Assembly (NCBI GenBank): GCA_001683735.1 | Contig: LUGG01000011.1 | Span: forward strand, 248,001-312,000 | DNA length: 64,000 nucleotides | Reading direction: 5' to 3' | DNA from: Grifola frondosa | Taxonomy: Eukaryota; Basidiomycota; Agaricomycetes; Polyporales; Grifolaceae | Shown: positions 36,115 to 46,866 of the stretch, one piece after another | How positions within the stretch are numbered: position 1 is the stretch's first letter | Layout: each line of letters begins with the position of its first letter | Notes under the pieces: model-generated | Databases searched by the model: none | What the model was told of the DNA's origin: nothing | The model's input: the letters and a program-made list of their open reading frames with translations, nothing else | Translations under genes and position numbers: made by a program

Positions 36115-37707
36115 TTGTGGATACCCCCCAGCAGCGATTGTGGGGGTATGAATGGGAAGAGTTGCAGGCCGGGCAACAGCACCTGTGCTTTTTTAATCCA
36201 GCCATGGGAGAGAGCATCCGCGACGACATTGTCAACACCCGGAATGTGGTCAACGTGCAGCTATATGTTGCAAGATAGCAGGATGTTGACAGTAAACATG
36301 AGAATAGGGTTGTAAAGTGGTTCCGCATGCAATGTGTTGAAGATAGAGACCAAGTTGGTGTTGTCAGAGAGAATGACAAGATGTGTGATGAAGTGCTGTG
36401 ATTGGCACCATGCCGCAATGCACTGGACTGCAGAGGCAATGGCCAGTGCTTTGAAGAAAAAGATTGCACCTGGAGGCGTGGATGGTGGGAGGCTGCAATG
36501 AAAACCAAAATTTAACCAAGGAAAGTATAGCCCCATTCCTACACCGGAGGCATCCATGAGGGCAAATTCATTGCTGTGGACTCCTTCCATGAGATCAGAT
36601 GGCCCCCACTGGAGAGCTCTAGTGCACTCCATCTGAACGCTCAAGGTGAGAGGCCATCCATGAAAGCTCACGAACAATGGCTGCATTAAGGTAGATACCA
36701 GCATGCTTGCTAGATTTGCCTGCCATCTTGGTGTAGAGGTTGCAGAGCCCTGGCTTGAGAAGGGGAAAGATGTTGAATGCCCAGTTAGCATATCCTGCCA
36801 GAGACTGAAAGTCTGACAGTGGCCTCTGATGTTGTCCCGACGGTGCACAGCAGAACAATTCAATGGCTGCGAGGAGCTTGAGTCGGCTGTCGGAGGGCAT
36901 CGTAATGGTCATGGCATTGGGGTCGACTAGAAACCCAATGACAAGGAGGACCGGAGCATACTCTTGCTTCTTTCGCTCATGCAGAAGTCCGATCTCATCC
37001 CAAAGTTTGAGCAAACATGCTTGCTTTGCTGGAAAATATGCTTGATAGGGAGCATAAAATTTCATGCAACCTTCTAGCTCAAAGCCAAAATCATCGTCCA
37101 CATAATTAAAGTGCGCAATGGCATGCTCAATGACAGGAATCCACACGACTAAGCATATGAATGCTGCAAAGAGGTGTTGCCCGGCACGGGAGCCAAAGAG
37201 GTTGCAATGGTCCATGTAGCACAGGCTATCGAAAGTCGCAACTTGCTTGACTTGCCAGTAAGGAGACATCAGAAGGCGGCAGTATGCTTGGGATACGTCT
37301 GACTTCCAGATGATGAGTCTAGCATCCCCGTGACTCCGCCGAAAGCTAGCAGAGCTTCGCCTAAAGCTGGGATACCATCAAGAACACACACACACATTGA
37401 TGGATTCCGGCCTAATGAGCGAGTTCAGCGAGAAAGTTCCAGCACTGTGGTCATTCACAAGCTGAAGCTTATCTGACCGCAGTTTGGGCACTGCATGGAT
37501 TGGCATGATGAACATTCCCGGAAGGAGGTCCGTGCCGAATGAAGGTGAATAATGCCCCAGCGCGATTTCTTCATCGCACTGCTCCCGCAAAAATTGCAGC
37601 GCAGCTGCATTACCTGGTGGGGGCCTGTCTTCATCCCATGTGTCTGGGTAGTGTGAAGGGGCAGTATCTGCCCATGGCCAAAAGCCTTCGCATAGACTGT
37701 GTATCAC
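36115..37707 (-). pseudogene. Reverse transcriptase/RNase H of the DIRS-type element (frame-broken)
   Basis: N-terminal part: DEEIALGHYSPSFGTDLLPG, MFIMPIHAVPKLRSDK, LVNDHSAGTFSLNSLI (about 37,400-37,570). A CA/TG microsatellite at about 37,382-37,395 shifts the frame. RT resumes with LIIWKSDVSQAYCRLLMSPY, then FNYVDDDFGFE (active-site YVDD, about 37,090) and GFLVDPNAMTITMP. RNase H has MDASGVGMGLYF, FFFKALAIASAV, LSDNTN and DHIPGVDNVVADALS. The Glu expected before ALAIASAV is Lys; the change is a CpG-to-CpA transition, as in the surrounding decay. Confidence 0.82.
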
Positions 37708-37833
37708 GGACGAGACAAAAGCAGGGTTTGGATGGTCGCATAGCAGGAAGTGAAAGTGATCGATCTTAATGGGAGTGATAATGGCAAAGAGGTCTGGGCG
37801 TGCTGCAAGAGTTTGATTGACTGTGGGGTTTTT

Positions 37834-39139
37834 TCATTTGGCCAAAGGCACATCTGGTAAAGGTGCTTGAGTAAGTGATGCGTCAGCCGCTGTGGTGACA
37901 TGCTGCCCCTTAGCACTCCAGATCAGCCCCCGCAGATATCGAGGGCAGCTTGCATCAACCATTTTACTTGCTCGCATTTTTAGTGCATTGGGTTGCTGCA
38001 TGGCCAACAGCATTGCAGGTGGCGCAGATGTGACAGTACTGACAGGAAGAGGCCTGGTTCGGGCAGTTCCTGGCATTCCATTGCCGACATGCCTCCTTTT
38101 GCTGCTTGGCACTTGAAGCCCCAGTGGGTCCGGTGAGCAGGCCTCCCGTGCGTGCTTCGTGGTAGACGTTGGTGCCGGAAGAGTCGGGGAATTGGATCTT
38201 GAGGTCACTGAACTCTGCGAAGTCAGTGAGAAGGAGATCCTGCCAGGAGCCGACACGCTTGCAAACTGCACGGTCGAAATTGAGGATTTGCCTGTGAAGA
38301 GGGGGAGTGAGAGCTTCGCAGAGGTTTGTGATGTAGTCTCCATAGTGCGTGAGCTCATCGTGCCTATGGGGGAAGGCATATGCAGTGGCTGCAATGACCT
38401 TGGCCCACGTGCAGACCCAGTTGCCAAAAGTGGATACCTTTTTCAAGGGGGCAACCATGCAGTATGAAAGCTCAACTTTACCGACCTTCTCGATGTGCTT
38501 TTCGTCCTGCCCAGCTGAATATCATCCTGCAAAGACATGATTGAGGTCGATGCAGCACCCGGCGAGGAGATTCATCCACTCTGAGTCAGGGAACTCAGGC
38601 ACTCCAAAAGAGTTGACGAGGTCTGACTTAGCGAGTTTGGGATCGATGACATACTTGCGAAGGAGGCAGATGTTTTCCTTGATCTCGGGGCATGCTCCCA
38701 TGCCATTGAGGAAGTCTCGTGCAGACCAGGCAAACTTGGACGGATCTGCTCGTTGGCACTTAGAGTCTTGCTCGGTGCACTCAGACAACAAGGAGCGGGA
38801 CCTAGCCTGCTGAGGAGTGTCAGGCATGGTGGCTGGGTGAATGCTGGCCAGTTCTCCTCCACCGTCTCCAGCTTGCTCAAAGTGTCCACTCCCTTGGTCG
38901 GCCTCATCCAGCATAGCAAGGTAGGTTCCGAGGGCTGCATGAGGAAGTACTCGATGTGAGCATAAGCTGCAAGAGGGAGAATACTGCTTGAGACTTTGAG
39001 GTGGACCCATGCCAATACTTTTCAACGATATCGGCAAGTCCGGCAAGGGGTTAGGTATGCTGGGTGCATTTTCTGATGTGGCCTGACTCGCACTTCCTGC
39101 GGCATTGCTCATGATCAGGTCCGGAGGGTGTGCTAGCAA
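37834..39139 (-). pseudogene. Gag-like protein of the DIRS-type element
   Basis: Starts near 39,139 (MLAHPPDLIMSNAAGSAS). Contains a conserved-looking middle (FAWSARDFLNGMGACPEIKE, EFPDSEWMNLLAGCCIDLNH) and, after a frame change near 38,520-38,460, STFGNWVCTWAKVIAATAYA, FPHRHDELTHYGDYI and RQILNFDRAVCKR. The end has a Cys/His-rich region ACRQWNARNCPNQ...YCHICATCNAVGHAATQC, typical of gag proteins of fungal DIRS elements. The region upstream (39.14-39.6 kb) would hold the 5' untranslated part. Confidence 0.65.
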
Positions 39140-39640
39140 TGCAGAGGATGAGCTCGAGTGTGACTAAGCAAGAAACTGATCTAAGTCGTGTTGAAAAGGG
39201 TGCAATCACGATGCAGCATGTGATTCGGAAGATGGGAGCAAGATGCAAGGTGTGCGACTGTAATAGTGCAACAAATGCAAATCTGGTGAAGTGCACGAGT
39301 GCACAGTTGAACAGTGAGCAAGGCTGCAGGGGGAGACACGAAGACTGCTCACCTGGCAGGCACGAGAGCTGACAGTTGTGAGCAAGACTTGCAAAGCCCC
39401 TTTCGACTATTGCTGTGGCCAGGTGAGGAGCTCCCTCCTGAGCATCTGTGCCGGAGCCAGAACGATGAGATGCAGCGGCACTGCGGCCCACAGTGGAGTG
39501 GGACAGAGAACTAGATCGCAACAAGCAGAGCATTGGAGCCCTGCTAGGGGGATGCACAAGTCATGGAAGCATGCAGCGGTGAGTAAGTGCTTGCACTCGA
39601 TTAGACATGTGAAAGCAAGCCTCTTGAACCTGATTAATGA

Positions 39641-40615
39641 CAATATTTAATCTAATTTTTACAATAATATAATATAATATAATACAATCTCACCTTTCTC
39701 TCTGCATCATATTGCTTATTGACCAACTTTATTAAATGAGATTGATCAACCTTGAGAAGTACATTATAAGTGACACAGATGATGATTAAACTGTCACCAA
39801 ACTGTAAGTGCACCTTGACTGTGGTTTAGCACTCAAGCTGCAAGGTCAGTGAATTTACATCAGATTTATTGGCAGATAATATATAATTTCAGGGGAATGA
39901 GAATGAAATATTAAGATGTACCTTGAACCAAATGCACACAGGCCTAAAACAATAATTTGTATGACATGAGATAAGCTAGCATTAGTTCCCCCTTCAAATC
40001 TGAGATATAGGACAAATAGATTTGCTCAATGTTGATCAGCAATTCTGAGATGATTTTTTGGTTCAATTTAGTAATTTGATCCTTGGATGAGGCATAACTT
40101 TAGATCTACAGTTGATGTGTCATATCTTTTTCAGCAAAGACTGTTTTAGATATATCTTATAAATAATGATGTGTGTATCTAATAGAGGTTACAATGAAAG
40201 TTCATGTGTAATAGGCCTAATTTTTTTAAGTGTCTTATATCTTCCTATCTTACTTATCCCTCAACTTATAATTATTTCATGAAATTACAACTTGTATTTT
40301 TGTAAAAGAGGACTATCTAAAATCTATAACTTTTTTAGTCTGCACTTTTATTATAACCTTTTATTACTTTTATAGACACTTTTAATAGTGTTATATGTCT
40401 CCTTATATATTACTACTTTTTATATATTGTTATAGTGTCATATTTTATTTCAGGGTCATATTGTATCATCTTTTTGAATTTCTTTTATAGTATACTCTGT
40501 TCCTAGACTTTTATATCTCATCAAATAGTTATAATTAGTCTGTGATTATGTTATTTTTTCTGATAATTTGTTATGCCAATATTTGTCTTCTCTGAATTTA
40601 TCTAAATATTGTTGA
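39641..40615. other. Gene-free AT-rich stretch
   Basis: Stop-rich, nearly CpG-free; nothing recognised. Confidence 0.5.
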
Positions 40616-40879
40616 TACAGTAGCCCACAAAAGCATTGACATGTTGGCAACAGTTTTATTGTTTTGCTTGTGTCTCCAGAACTACAAAAGCTAGCGTGAT
40701 AAATCTTGTACTATTTGAAAGATATTCTTCCTGACTTTCAGACATACTCACTTACATAACATAATATTAAGAATTATTGAGATATACATGATTCTTTGAA
40801 GGCAACTCATGTCAATGGTTTTGTGGCCAACAATCTGAAATGCAGAAAACATATATTCTTATACTTGGTATATCCTCTC

Positions 40880-42211
40880 TTTGCCCTCAACACCTCTTCA
40901 ACCCTTCTAGACATACTGCTGATTATGTTCTGACACACAGAAGTGTCAATTACCTTCCATTCCTCCTGCATCCTCTCCCACAACTCATTAATTTCTTTAG
41001 GTGACTTTTCATACTCTGCTAGTCTTTTTTGAGATGACTTCAGGGGTAATCTATGAGTTTATGATTTGAGGAATATTTAGGCCACACTATAGTCTTAATT
41101 TCATAGTCCTGAAACCAATTGTCAGCCCTTTTAGTGGTGTGCTTGAGGTTATTGTCTTGTTAACATGTTATATTCTCTGTAGTTTTACCTCAATACTTCA
41201 TGCTATTTTGAAGTTTATCCTGTAAAATGTTGCCTGAAGGCAGGCATCCATCCTTCCATCAATATTACATGCAGAGCCCACATTGTTGTGGTCCATACAC
41301 CTTCACATTGTCCAAGTTTTCTCCTCCAAACTTAAGAGTGCCCTTCACTAATTTGCTACTGAGTGTTTCTTCTGACTTTTTTCACACCCATTTTCTTTTA
41401 TCTAGTGTTGTCATGGCTTAGTCACAGCCATTTCAGCTTTTTAGGTATTCTGACATGAGTTTTGCAGATAATGACATGATATTAATTAAAATTGATAGCT
41501 AAGATGTATATGTATCTGAATGTAACACAATCACTTGCATAATTATTTTTGATATGTTTCAATTTTCATTACATTGGTAATAAAGCTGACTAAAAAGTCA
41601 GACTTTGCAATCAGCTTTTTGGCCATATCTCTATCAATATAAGGTATAACATTTTTCTCTTTGGCATACGTATGTCACTATATCTAGGCTACAAAATGAA
41701 GGTAAGATTGCTATGGTATCTAAAAAACCACATAGGTTATGAGTTATATATCATTTAGACCTGACTTAGCTGCAGCAACACTACTTTTCTCTGATCTCAG
41801 ACAATTGATTTTAATGTTATCAGACTATAAAACCTTCTTTTCAGTCCTTCAAGATCCAGTACTAATGACTAATAGCAAAGTTTAGTCTCTCTCCCCTATG
41901 ACATTTGGAGAGAACTGCACATTACACTTCACTATGGCCTTTAAACCAGCCTTTCTCAATTCTCTACACATTGTTTTAGAAGCAATAGACTCTTTTATCA
42001 CATCTTGAACTGATTTGGTCACAATCACAGTAGTATTAACCTTTTTAAAGTCAATAAGGTGAATAGCATGTTGAATGGTGACAGGAGTAAGCTTGGAAAA
42101 ATAACCTCCAAAGACTTTAAAAAGGCCAGAACACAGTTTAGAACATATTCTACTCTCTGAAGAGTAGCAAAAACTAACAGCATGAGAGATCTGCCTTATG
42201 AATTGACCCAA
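40880..42211 (-). pseudogene. Tc1/mariner transposase remnant
   Basis: The N-terminal part (41,882-42,211) shows the paired helix-turn-helix: SKTMCRELRKAGLKAIVK preceded by KSVQDVIKESIA. The C-terminal part (about 40,890-41,060) reads RLAEYEKSPKEINELWERMQ, then IISSMSRRVEEVLRAKRG, as in Tc1 transposases. The segment with the catalytic DDE residues is damaged by stops and by the MITE insertion. Confidence 0.75.
41403..41783 (-). mobile_element. hAT-type MITE, copy 3 (nested in the Tc1/mariner element)
   Basis: 381 bp in inverse orientation to the other copies. Ends TAGTGTTG and CAACACTA. Flanking 8-bp target-site duplication CTTTTATC / CTTTTCTC with one mismatch (41,395-41,402 and 41,784-41,791). 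Confidence 0.9.
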
Positions 42212-42612
42212 ATCCAGCAGAAATAGGATATACTCAGTTCTAGCAGCAAAAAGAGATTTTATGATAATTATAGCTAAGTTTAACTGTATGTTTATATTTA
42301 TTTAGATCATGAAAAAGCTTAGAAAATATCACATGACTTATTTTTCAGACTACAGCACAGATATCATTTAGCTAAAATGCTTTTCTGCATTTCAAATTGT
42401 TGGCCACAAAACCATTAACATGAGTTGCCTTCAAAGAATTATTTATATCTCAATAATTCTTAATATTATGTTATGTAAGTGAGTATGTCTAAAAGTCAGA
42501 AAGAATATATTTCAAATAGTACAAGATTTATCATGCTAGCTTTTGTAGTTCTGGAGACACAAGCAAAACAATAAAACTATTGCCAACATGTCAATGCTTT
42601 TGTGGGCTACTG

Positions 42613-43470
42613 TATACTCCTTGTACATATCTTATGAACCTGGCTTAGCTGTGACATTCCATAGTCTGTTGCATCAACGTTGACAGGATCTTCTGCAACT
42701 ACAGCAAATGAAGTGCAAAAGAGGATGAGGAATGGGAATGCAGAGATATACTCTATCCAGATATCTTATGAACATTCCTTAGCCAGAGTTCTTGCAGCCT
42801 GTTGCAGCATCCTTGAAGAAGCAGAAGATGGATACCCCAAAGGTACTGAATGCACCTCTATTCAGTGCACACATATATGAATTAGAGATACAGTGGAAGT
42901 GTCATGGCTGTCACAAAGTATTGCTGGACATCTATGGTCACATTGCAAACAGCAAGCCAGAATCTCCATGTCACAAAAAACCTTAATATTATGCTTTCGA
43001 GGGTGGCAAGAATGTGGGCAAAGCGATCACCTATAAGCCACAGGTTGCTTCATCTGATTGAACATTTATTCATTATTCACTCACTGAGTTCTTTCAAAAT
43101 CCAGAATCATGTCCAACTCAAATTCTGAAGCAAGCACGGACACAACCACAAATGTATGAAATGCCGAAATATATTCTATAATATCTGCAAGCACCTTTCT
43201 AACTCCAAATTGCAAAGCAACCAAGTTTAGAATTTGCGATCCCGGTGCAACTAGGGATGTGTTTGGCCAAGAGTATGACTTCACCACATGATCTGCCACT
43301 GCTCACTCCTACAATGTTTGATATAGTGCATGTTGAACTAGTCTCGATGTTCTGGTATCAACTTGTTGTTCATGTCCTCACCTGTTTTTGTTGCATTATT
43401 TCCATCCTACCTGTCTGTCTTGTCATTGTTGTTCTGTTGTTCAATTGTATCACTATGTTGGACTCATATA
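42613..43470 (+). pseudogene. Decayed copy of the 3' part of the DUF3435 recombinase/zinc-finger gene
   Basis: Colinear with 17,460-18,320: ATTCCTTAGCCAGAGTTCTT, GATGGATACCCCAAAGGTAC, CCAGAATCATGTCCAACTCA and TGTATCACTATGTTGGACTC occur in both. Many CpG sites of the 17-18 kb copy are TpG or CpA here, and the zinc-finger reading frame is lost. It begins at the TA that borders the Tc1/mariner element, so only the right end of the ancestral element remains. It has one unit of the 89-bp tandem duplication. Confidence 0.88.
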
Positions 43471-44572
43471 GCTCCACAGCAGTGCTTTTTTCAGCTCAGA
43501 CTATGCTGTAGAGTGGAGCACCATGTCCTGTATTGAGTTCCACAACATGCATGTGCCCATGCCAGACCCACATAAAGCAGTCATAGACTGAACCTAAGCA
43601 TGTCAGAATGATACCTTGACAATGCAACTGGGACAATAGTGTGTATGTCTGCCTCTCATATTGACTCACATCACTCATCGCAATGCTCTGCATTGTCAGC
43701 ACTGTCATCTGCATATATTTTAGCTGGGTGTAGTTCCCACAGCTCAGAAACATATACCTGGAGGACAACTTCGACACATTTGACACCAATTGCACATAGC
43801 TCTAGAAGGTCAATGTGGGCAGATCTAGGTATGCACCTTGCCTTCTTCTCTTTGCTTGTTGCTTGTGCTCACACCTTTCTATATGTGATGAAGCAGGGCA
43901 TACTGCAGTCATAGGTGCTCATAATGCCTGTGCACTCCCAGGCGTGCATGCATGGAGTGATTCCTCAAGGCATTTGCTGGCCCCAAACCAGCTGAGTCAT
44001 AGCATGACCTACACATCAAATTCTATTGCCAAGTTGCCTCCATGCCCGAACAAAATGCCAACCACTGCACCTTCTCTGCTGCACACACATGAGGTATGCG
44101 GACTCTCAGTCCCAGCACAGCTAACCACTCTGATCAGCTCCTCACTGTGTATTTTGTGCTGCTGAGCCATGCACGTGGGATCTCTTTGCACATATGCACT
44201 ATGCCATGCACCCCATGCCCAACATGTTCCTCTACATATAATCCTTAGTGTTCTTAGAGTTGCTTTTGAAGCTTTTTGTATGTATGTTTCAAGCAGACCC
44301 CATCAACAAAATCTAATTTTTACTTTTTCTGTCTTTTTCTCCTTTTTGCCCTACCTCCTCCTCCTCCTCCTCCTCCTCAACAACAACAACAACAACAACT
44401 TTGCCTTCTTCTTGGACCATATCACACAGCTCTTTGTCAATGCACCTGCACAAGCACTGCATTTCTTTTAGAATGTGATTATGCTGGCCACTGCACATGA
44501 GTTAATCAACACATGAAATCTTAAGGGCTGACTGATTACAGAAGTCAATCAATGACCTACACTGAAAATTTA
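43471..44572. other. Unassigned decayed stretch
   Basis: A minus-strand frame at 43,496-43,795 (with SQYERQTYTLLSQLHCQG and FMWVWHGHMHVVELNTGHG) looks like a decayed coding segment of an element, but the family is not recognised. Plus-strand frames at 43,815-44,165 have no domain. Confidence 0.4.
44350..44398. repeat. Compound microsatellite (CCT)n(CAA)n
   Basis: About nine CTC/CCT triplets followed directly by about seven CAA triplets. Confidence 0.9.
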
Positions 44573-44614
44573 AAACAGGCAGGCATTCTATGGCCATAGA
44601 ATGCCTGCCTGTTT
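44573..44614. repeat. Perfect 42-bp palindrome
   Basis: Arms 44,573-44,593 and 44,594-44,614 are exact reverse complements with no spacer; the centre is CTATGGCCATAG. Could extrude as a cruciform or mark an inverted junction. Confidence 0.95.
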
Positions 44615-44716
44615 AGATTGCAAGAGACTATAGAATAGGACATAAGTAACTAGTCAAGGAGGTCCCCAGTTCAAGCCCCAGCAGGACCATTGATGTTTTT
44701 GCAGTGACTCATGTCG

Positions 44717-44790
44717 GTCACATGCACCCACCATACAAACTTTGAGTGCACTTAATTTGGCTCAAAGTTTGGTTGGTGGGTGCATATGAC
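44717..44790. repeat. Imperfect inverted repeat, arms of about 29 bp
   Basis: Left arm begins GTCACATGCACCCACCA, right arm ends TGGTGGGTGCATATGAC, with a loop of about 16 bp. It lies about 100 bp from the perfect palindrome. Confidence 0.85.
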
Positions 44791-45547
44791 TTGAGTGCTG
44801 GATGCAGCAACTTCAAGCACACATAATCTCAAGGGATTGTCCATGCTTGGCACAAGCCATGCCCAATCTTAAGCATTGGCATGAACCTGACTTGTTTGCT
44901 GCATGCATCATATTTTGTATCTCCAGTGACTCACTAAACAGTGCATCTCACAGCATCAATATTGACTTGGATGACCCCTTGCCAGGAAGTGGAGGCAACA
45001 ATATCTATGTCACAGACATAGCAAAGATCTGCATTTTGCAACCTGCTCAAGGTACTATGTCGGTGACACCACGAAAACATCTGTTGGATCAGAAGGATAT
45101 CTTGAAATCACCCACAAAGCATGTGTGTATCTATGGTACTACTTTTGTTGTGCATATACAATTTTATGATTTTGACTGCTTAATCTGCTAGAGTACGTAT
45201 TTCTACAAGATCGACACTAATTATCTATTGTACATACTGCTGCATACAAATTATGTTATCCCTGATGTTTGGGATCTGCATTAATGTATTTTCTATTTCA
45301 ATTGTATTTCTTGCATGAAACTACCCTAAGCAAGGGTTCAGCCGATGACAGTCAGCACTTCCAAGTAGGAACATTTGTGAGAAATGTGTGTGTGCTGGCA
45401 TCATTTTGAACTTTCTTGTGCTTCATATCTCATGCTACATTGCAGGTGATGACCTAGCATATGCTAATCATTATATGCCATGGAAGCTGTTGCCAAATTT
45501 CTTTATTCTCACTTTTGGCTTTCATTGCACTTTTGTTTGAATATTTC
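44791..45547. other. Unassigned decayed stretch
   Basis: A plus-strand frame at 44,802-45,191 (with CISSDSLNSASHSINIDLDD) is open for 129 codons, but no family is recognised and codon usage is unlike the host genes. Confidence 0.35.
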
Positions 45548-45928
45548 TAGTGTTGCTGCAGCTAAGTCAGGTCTAAATAGTATATGACTCGTAACTTCTG
45601 CAGTTTTTTAGATATTATAGTGATCTTACATTCATATCGTATCCTATATATAGCCGCATAATTTTGTTAAATATCAAAATGTTATACCTTGTATTGATGG
45701 AGATATGGCCAAAAAGCCGATTGCAAAGTCCGACTTTTTAGTCAGCTTTTTTACCAATGTAATTGAAATTGAAACATATTCAAGATAATTATGCAAATAG
45801 TGGTGTTACATTCAAATACATATACATCTTAGCTATTAATTTCAATTAAGATTATATCTTTATCTGCAAAACTCATGTCAGAATATCTAAAAAGCTGAAA
45901 CAGGTGTGACTAAGCCATGGCAACACTA
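45548..45928 (+). mobile_element. hAT-type MITE, copy 4
   Basis: 381 bp, ends TAGTGTTG and CAACACTA both intact. Exact 8-bp target-site duplication AATATTTC (45,540-45,547 and 45,929-45,936). Retains several CpG sites. Confidence 0.95.
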
Positions 45929-45936
45929 AATATTTC

Positions 45937-46379
45937 ATTTTGATTCATCTGGTAGGTACATGCTGCAGCCTTTAATTGTATGATGCAAGTTATCTCTCAT
46001 GTCATGCTTGCTTCTCTACATTTGTGCTGAATGCCTCTGTACTGCTGCAGTTTCTGGTGCCAAAGTTCTTCTCATATAATTTACTATCATGTGCACCATC
46101 CACTTTTTTCTTTGCTGCACCCACGATGCTCATCTTTCCGAATGCTGCACATGTGCTCACAGATGAAATTCTTGTCATGTCACCGAGGTGCACATCGGGC
46201 TATGACATGAGCGGGGAATGGTGGCTGAGAATGAGAGAGGGCAGTGTCTGGTGGAGGGTGGGGTGCATGGTGCTGCAGTAAGAATCTTTGAGTGTGCGGG
46301 CTGCAGAAGGTCACATTCATGAAAGTTGTAGAAGCTGAACTTGTGTGTCAGCCCCTGCCCATGGCTACTCCTGCCAATA
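45937..46379. other. Unassigned stretch
   Basis: A plus-strand frame at 45,976-46,281 is open but not recognised. No repeat or RNA gene seen. Confidence 0.4.
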
Positions 46380-46866
46380 TCACATCCCTTCTGGACACTG
46401 TCTGAAAAGAATGTCAATGTATCTGTGTTGTCTGCCTTTTTCACCTCGCCCTCACCCTGTTCACTTGCCAATGCCACATTCTTCAGACACGTTCAGAAAG
46501 GATTTTAATGCACTAGTATATTCCATCTTTCCTGTCACCCTCTCCTGCCTCACCCGCTCCCCCATGCCACCACCTGCTAATATCACATTCCTTTCAGACA
46601 CTGTTCAGAAAGGATGTCAATGCATCTGTGTTACCAGTGCACCTGCGTCATCTGCCTCACCTGCTCCCCCATGCCACTACTGCTATTGTCACTATCCCAC
46701 TCCTGAGCCACCTGCCACTGCTATCATTTGCAGCACTACATGTGTATGGCTACCCACTCCCCTGCACCACCATGCTGCCACTATCATCACAGTGCTGTGC
46801 ATGCATGACTACAATTATACCACCACCATCAAAAGACGATAATGTTAGCCATTACACCACATTGGA
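46380..46866 (-). repeat. tRNA-Glu-headed repeat, copy 3 (CpG-decayed)
   Basis: The head on the minus strand is TCCAATGTGGTGTAATGGC..., the 5' half of tRNA-Glu with CpG changed to CpA, followed by the intron-like GGTATAATTGTAG. Toward lower coordinates are three decayed copies of the palindromic module (about 46,383, 46,478 and 46,585), each about 100 bp apart. The GC-rich body also matches the copy at 12.0 kb (CACTCCTGAG...CTGCC). Confidence 0.65.

Larger units (their letters stand above)
34829..39640 (-). mobile_element. DIRS-type (tyrosine recombinase) retrotransposon, inactivated
   Basis: A GC-richer insert of about 4.8 kb in the AT-rich block. On the minus strand the order is gag-like protein with a Cys/His-rich region, reverse transcriptase/RNase H, then tyrosine recombinase, which is the DIRS-order plan and excludes integrase-type LTR elements. 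It keeps many more CpG sites than its surroundings. Termini are estimates from the base-composition change; I did not find the split direct or inverted repeats expected for DIRS/Ngaro elements. Frame breaks make it non-autonomous. Confidence 0.75.
40618..42612 (-). mobile_element. Tc1/mariner-type element, decayed, with a nested MITE
   Basis: Long terminal inverted repeats of about 240 bp (about 40,618-40,860 and 42,385-42,612), outermost CAGTAGCCCACAAAAGCATT, flanked by TA on both sides (40,616-40,617 and 42,613-42,614). Inside, on the minus strand, are remains of a Tc1-like transposase. A 380-bp hAT-type MITE (41,403-41,783) is inserted into the transposase region. Multiple stop codons make it inactive. 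Confidence 0.85.

Noticed and set aside
34829..39640. LTR (Gypsy/Copia) retrotransposon
   Set aside because: No DDE integrase or aspartic protease is seen; a tyrosine recombinase follows RNase H, which is the DIRS order.
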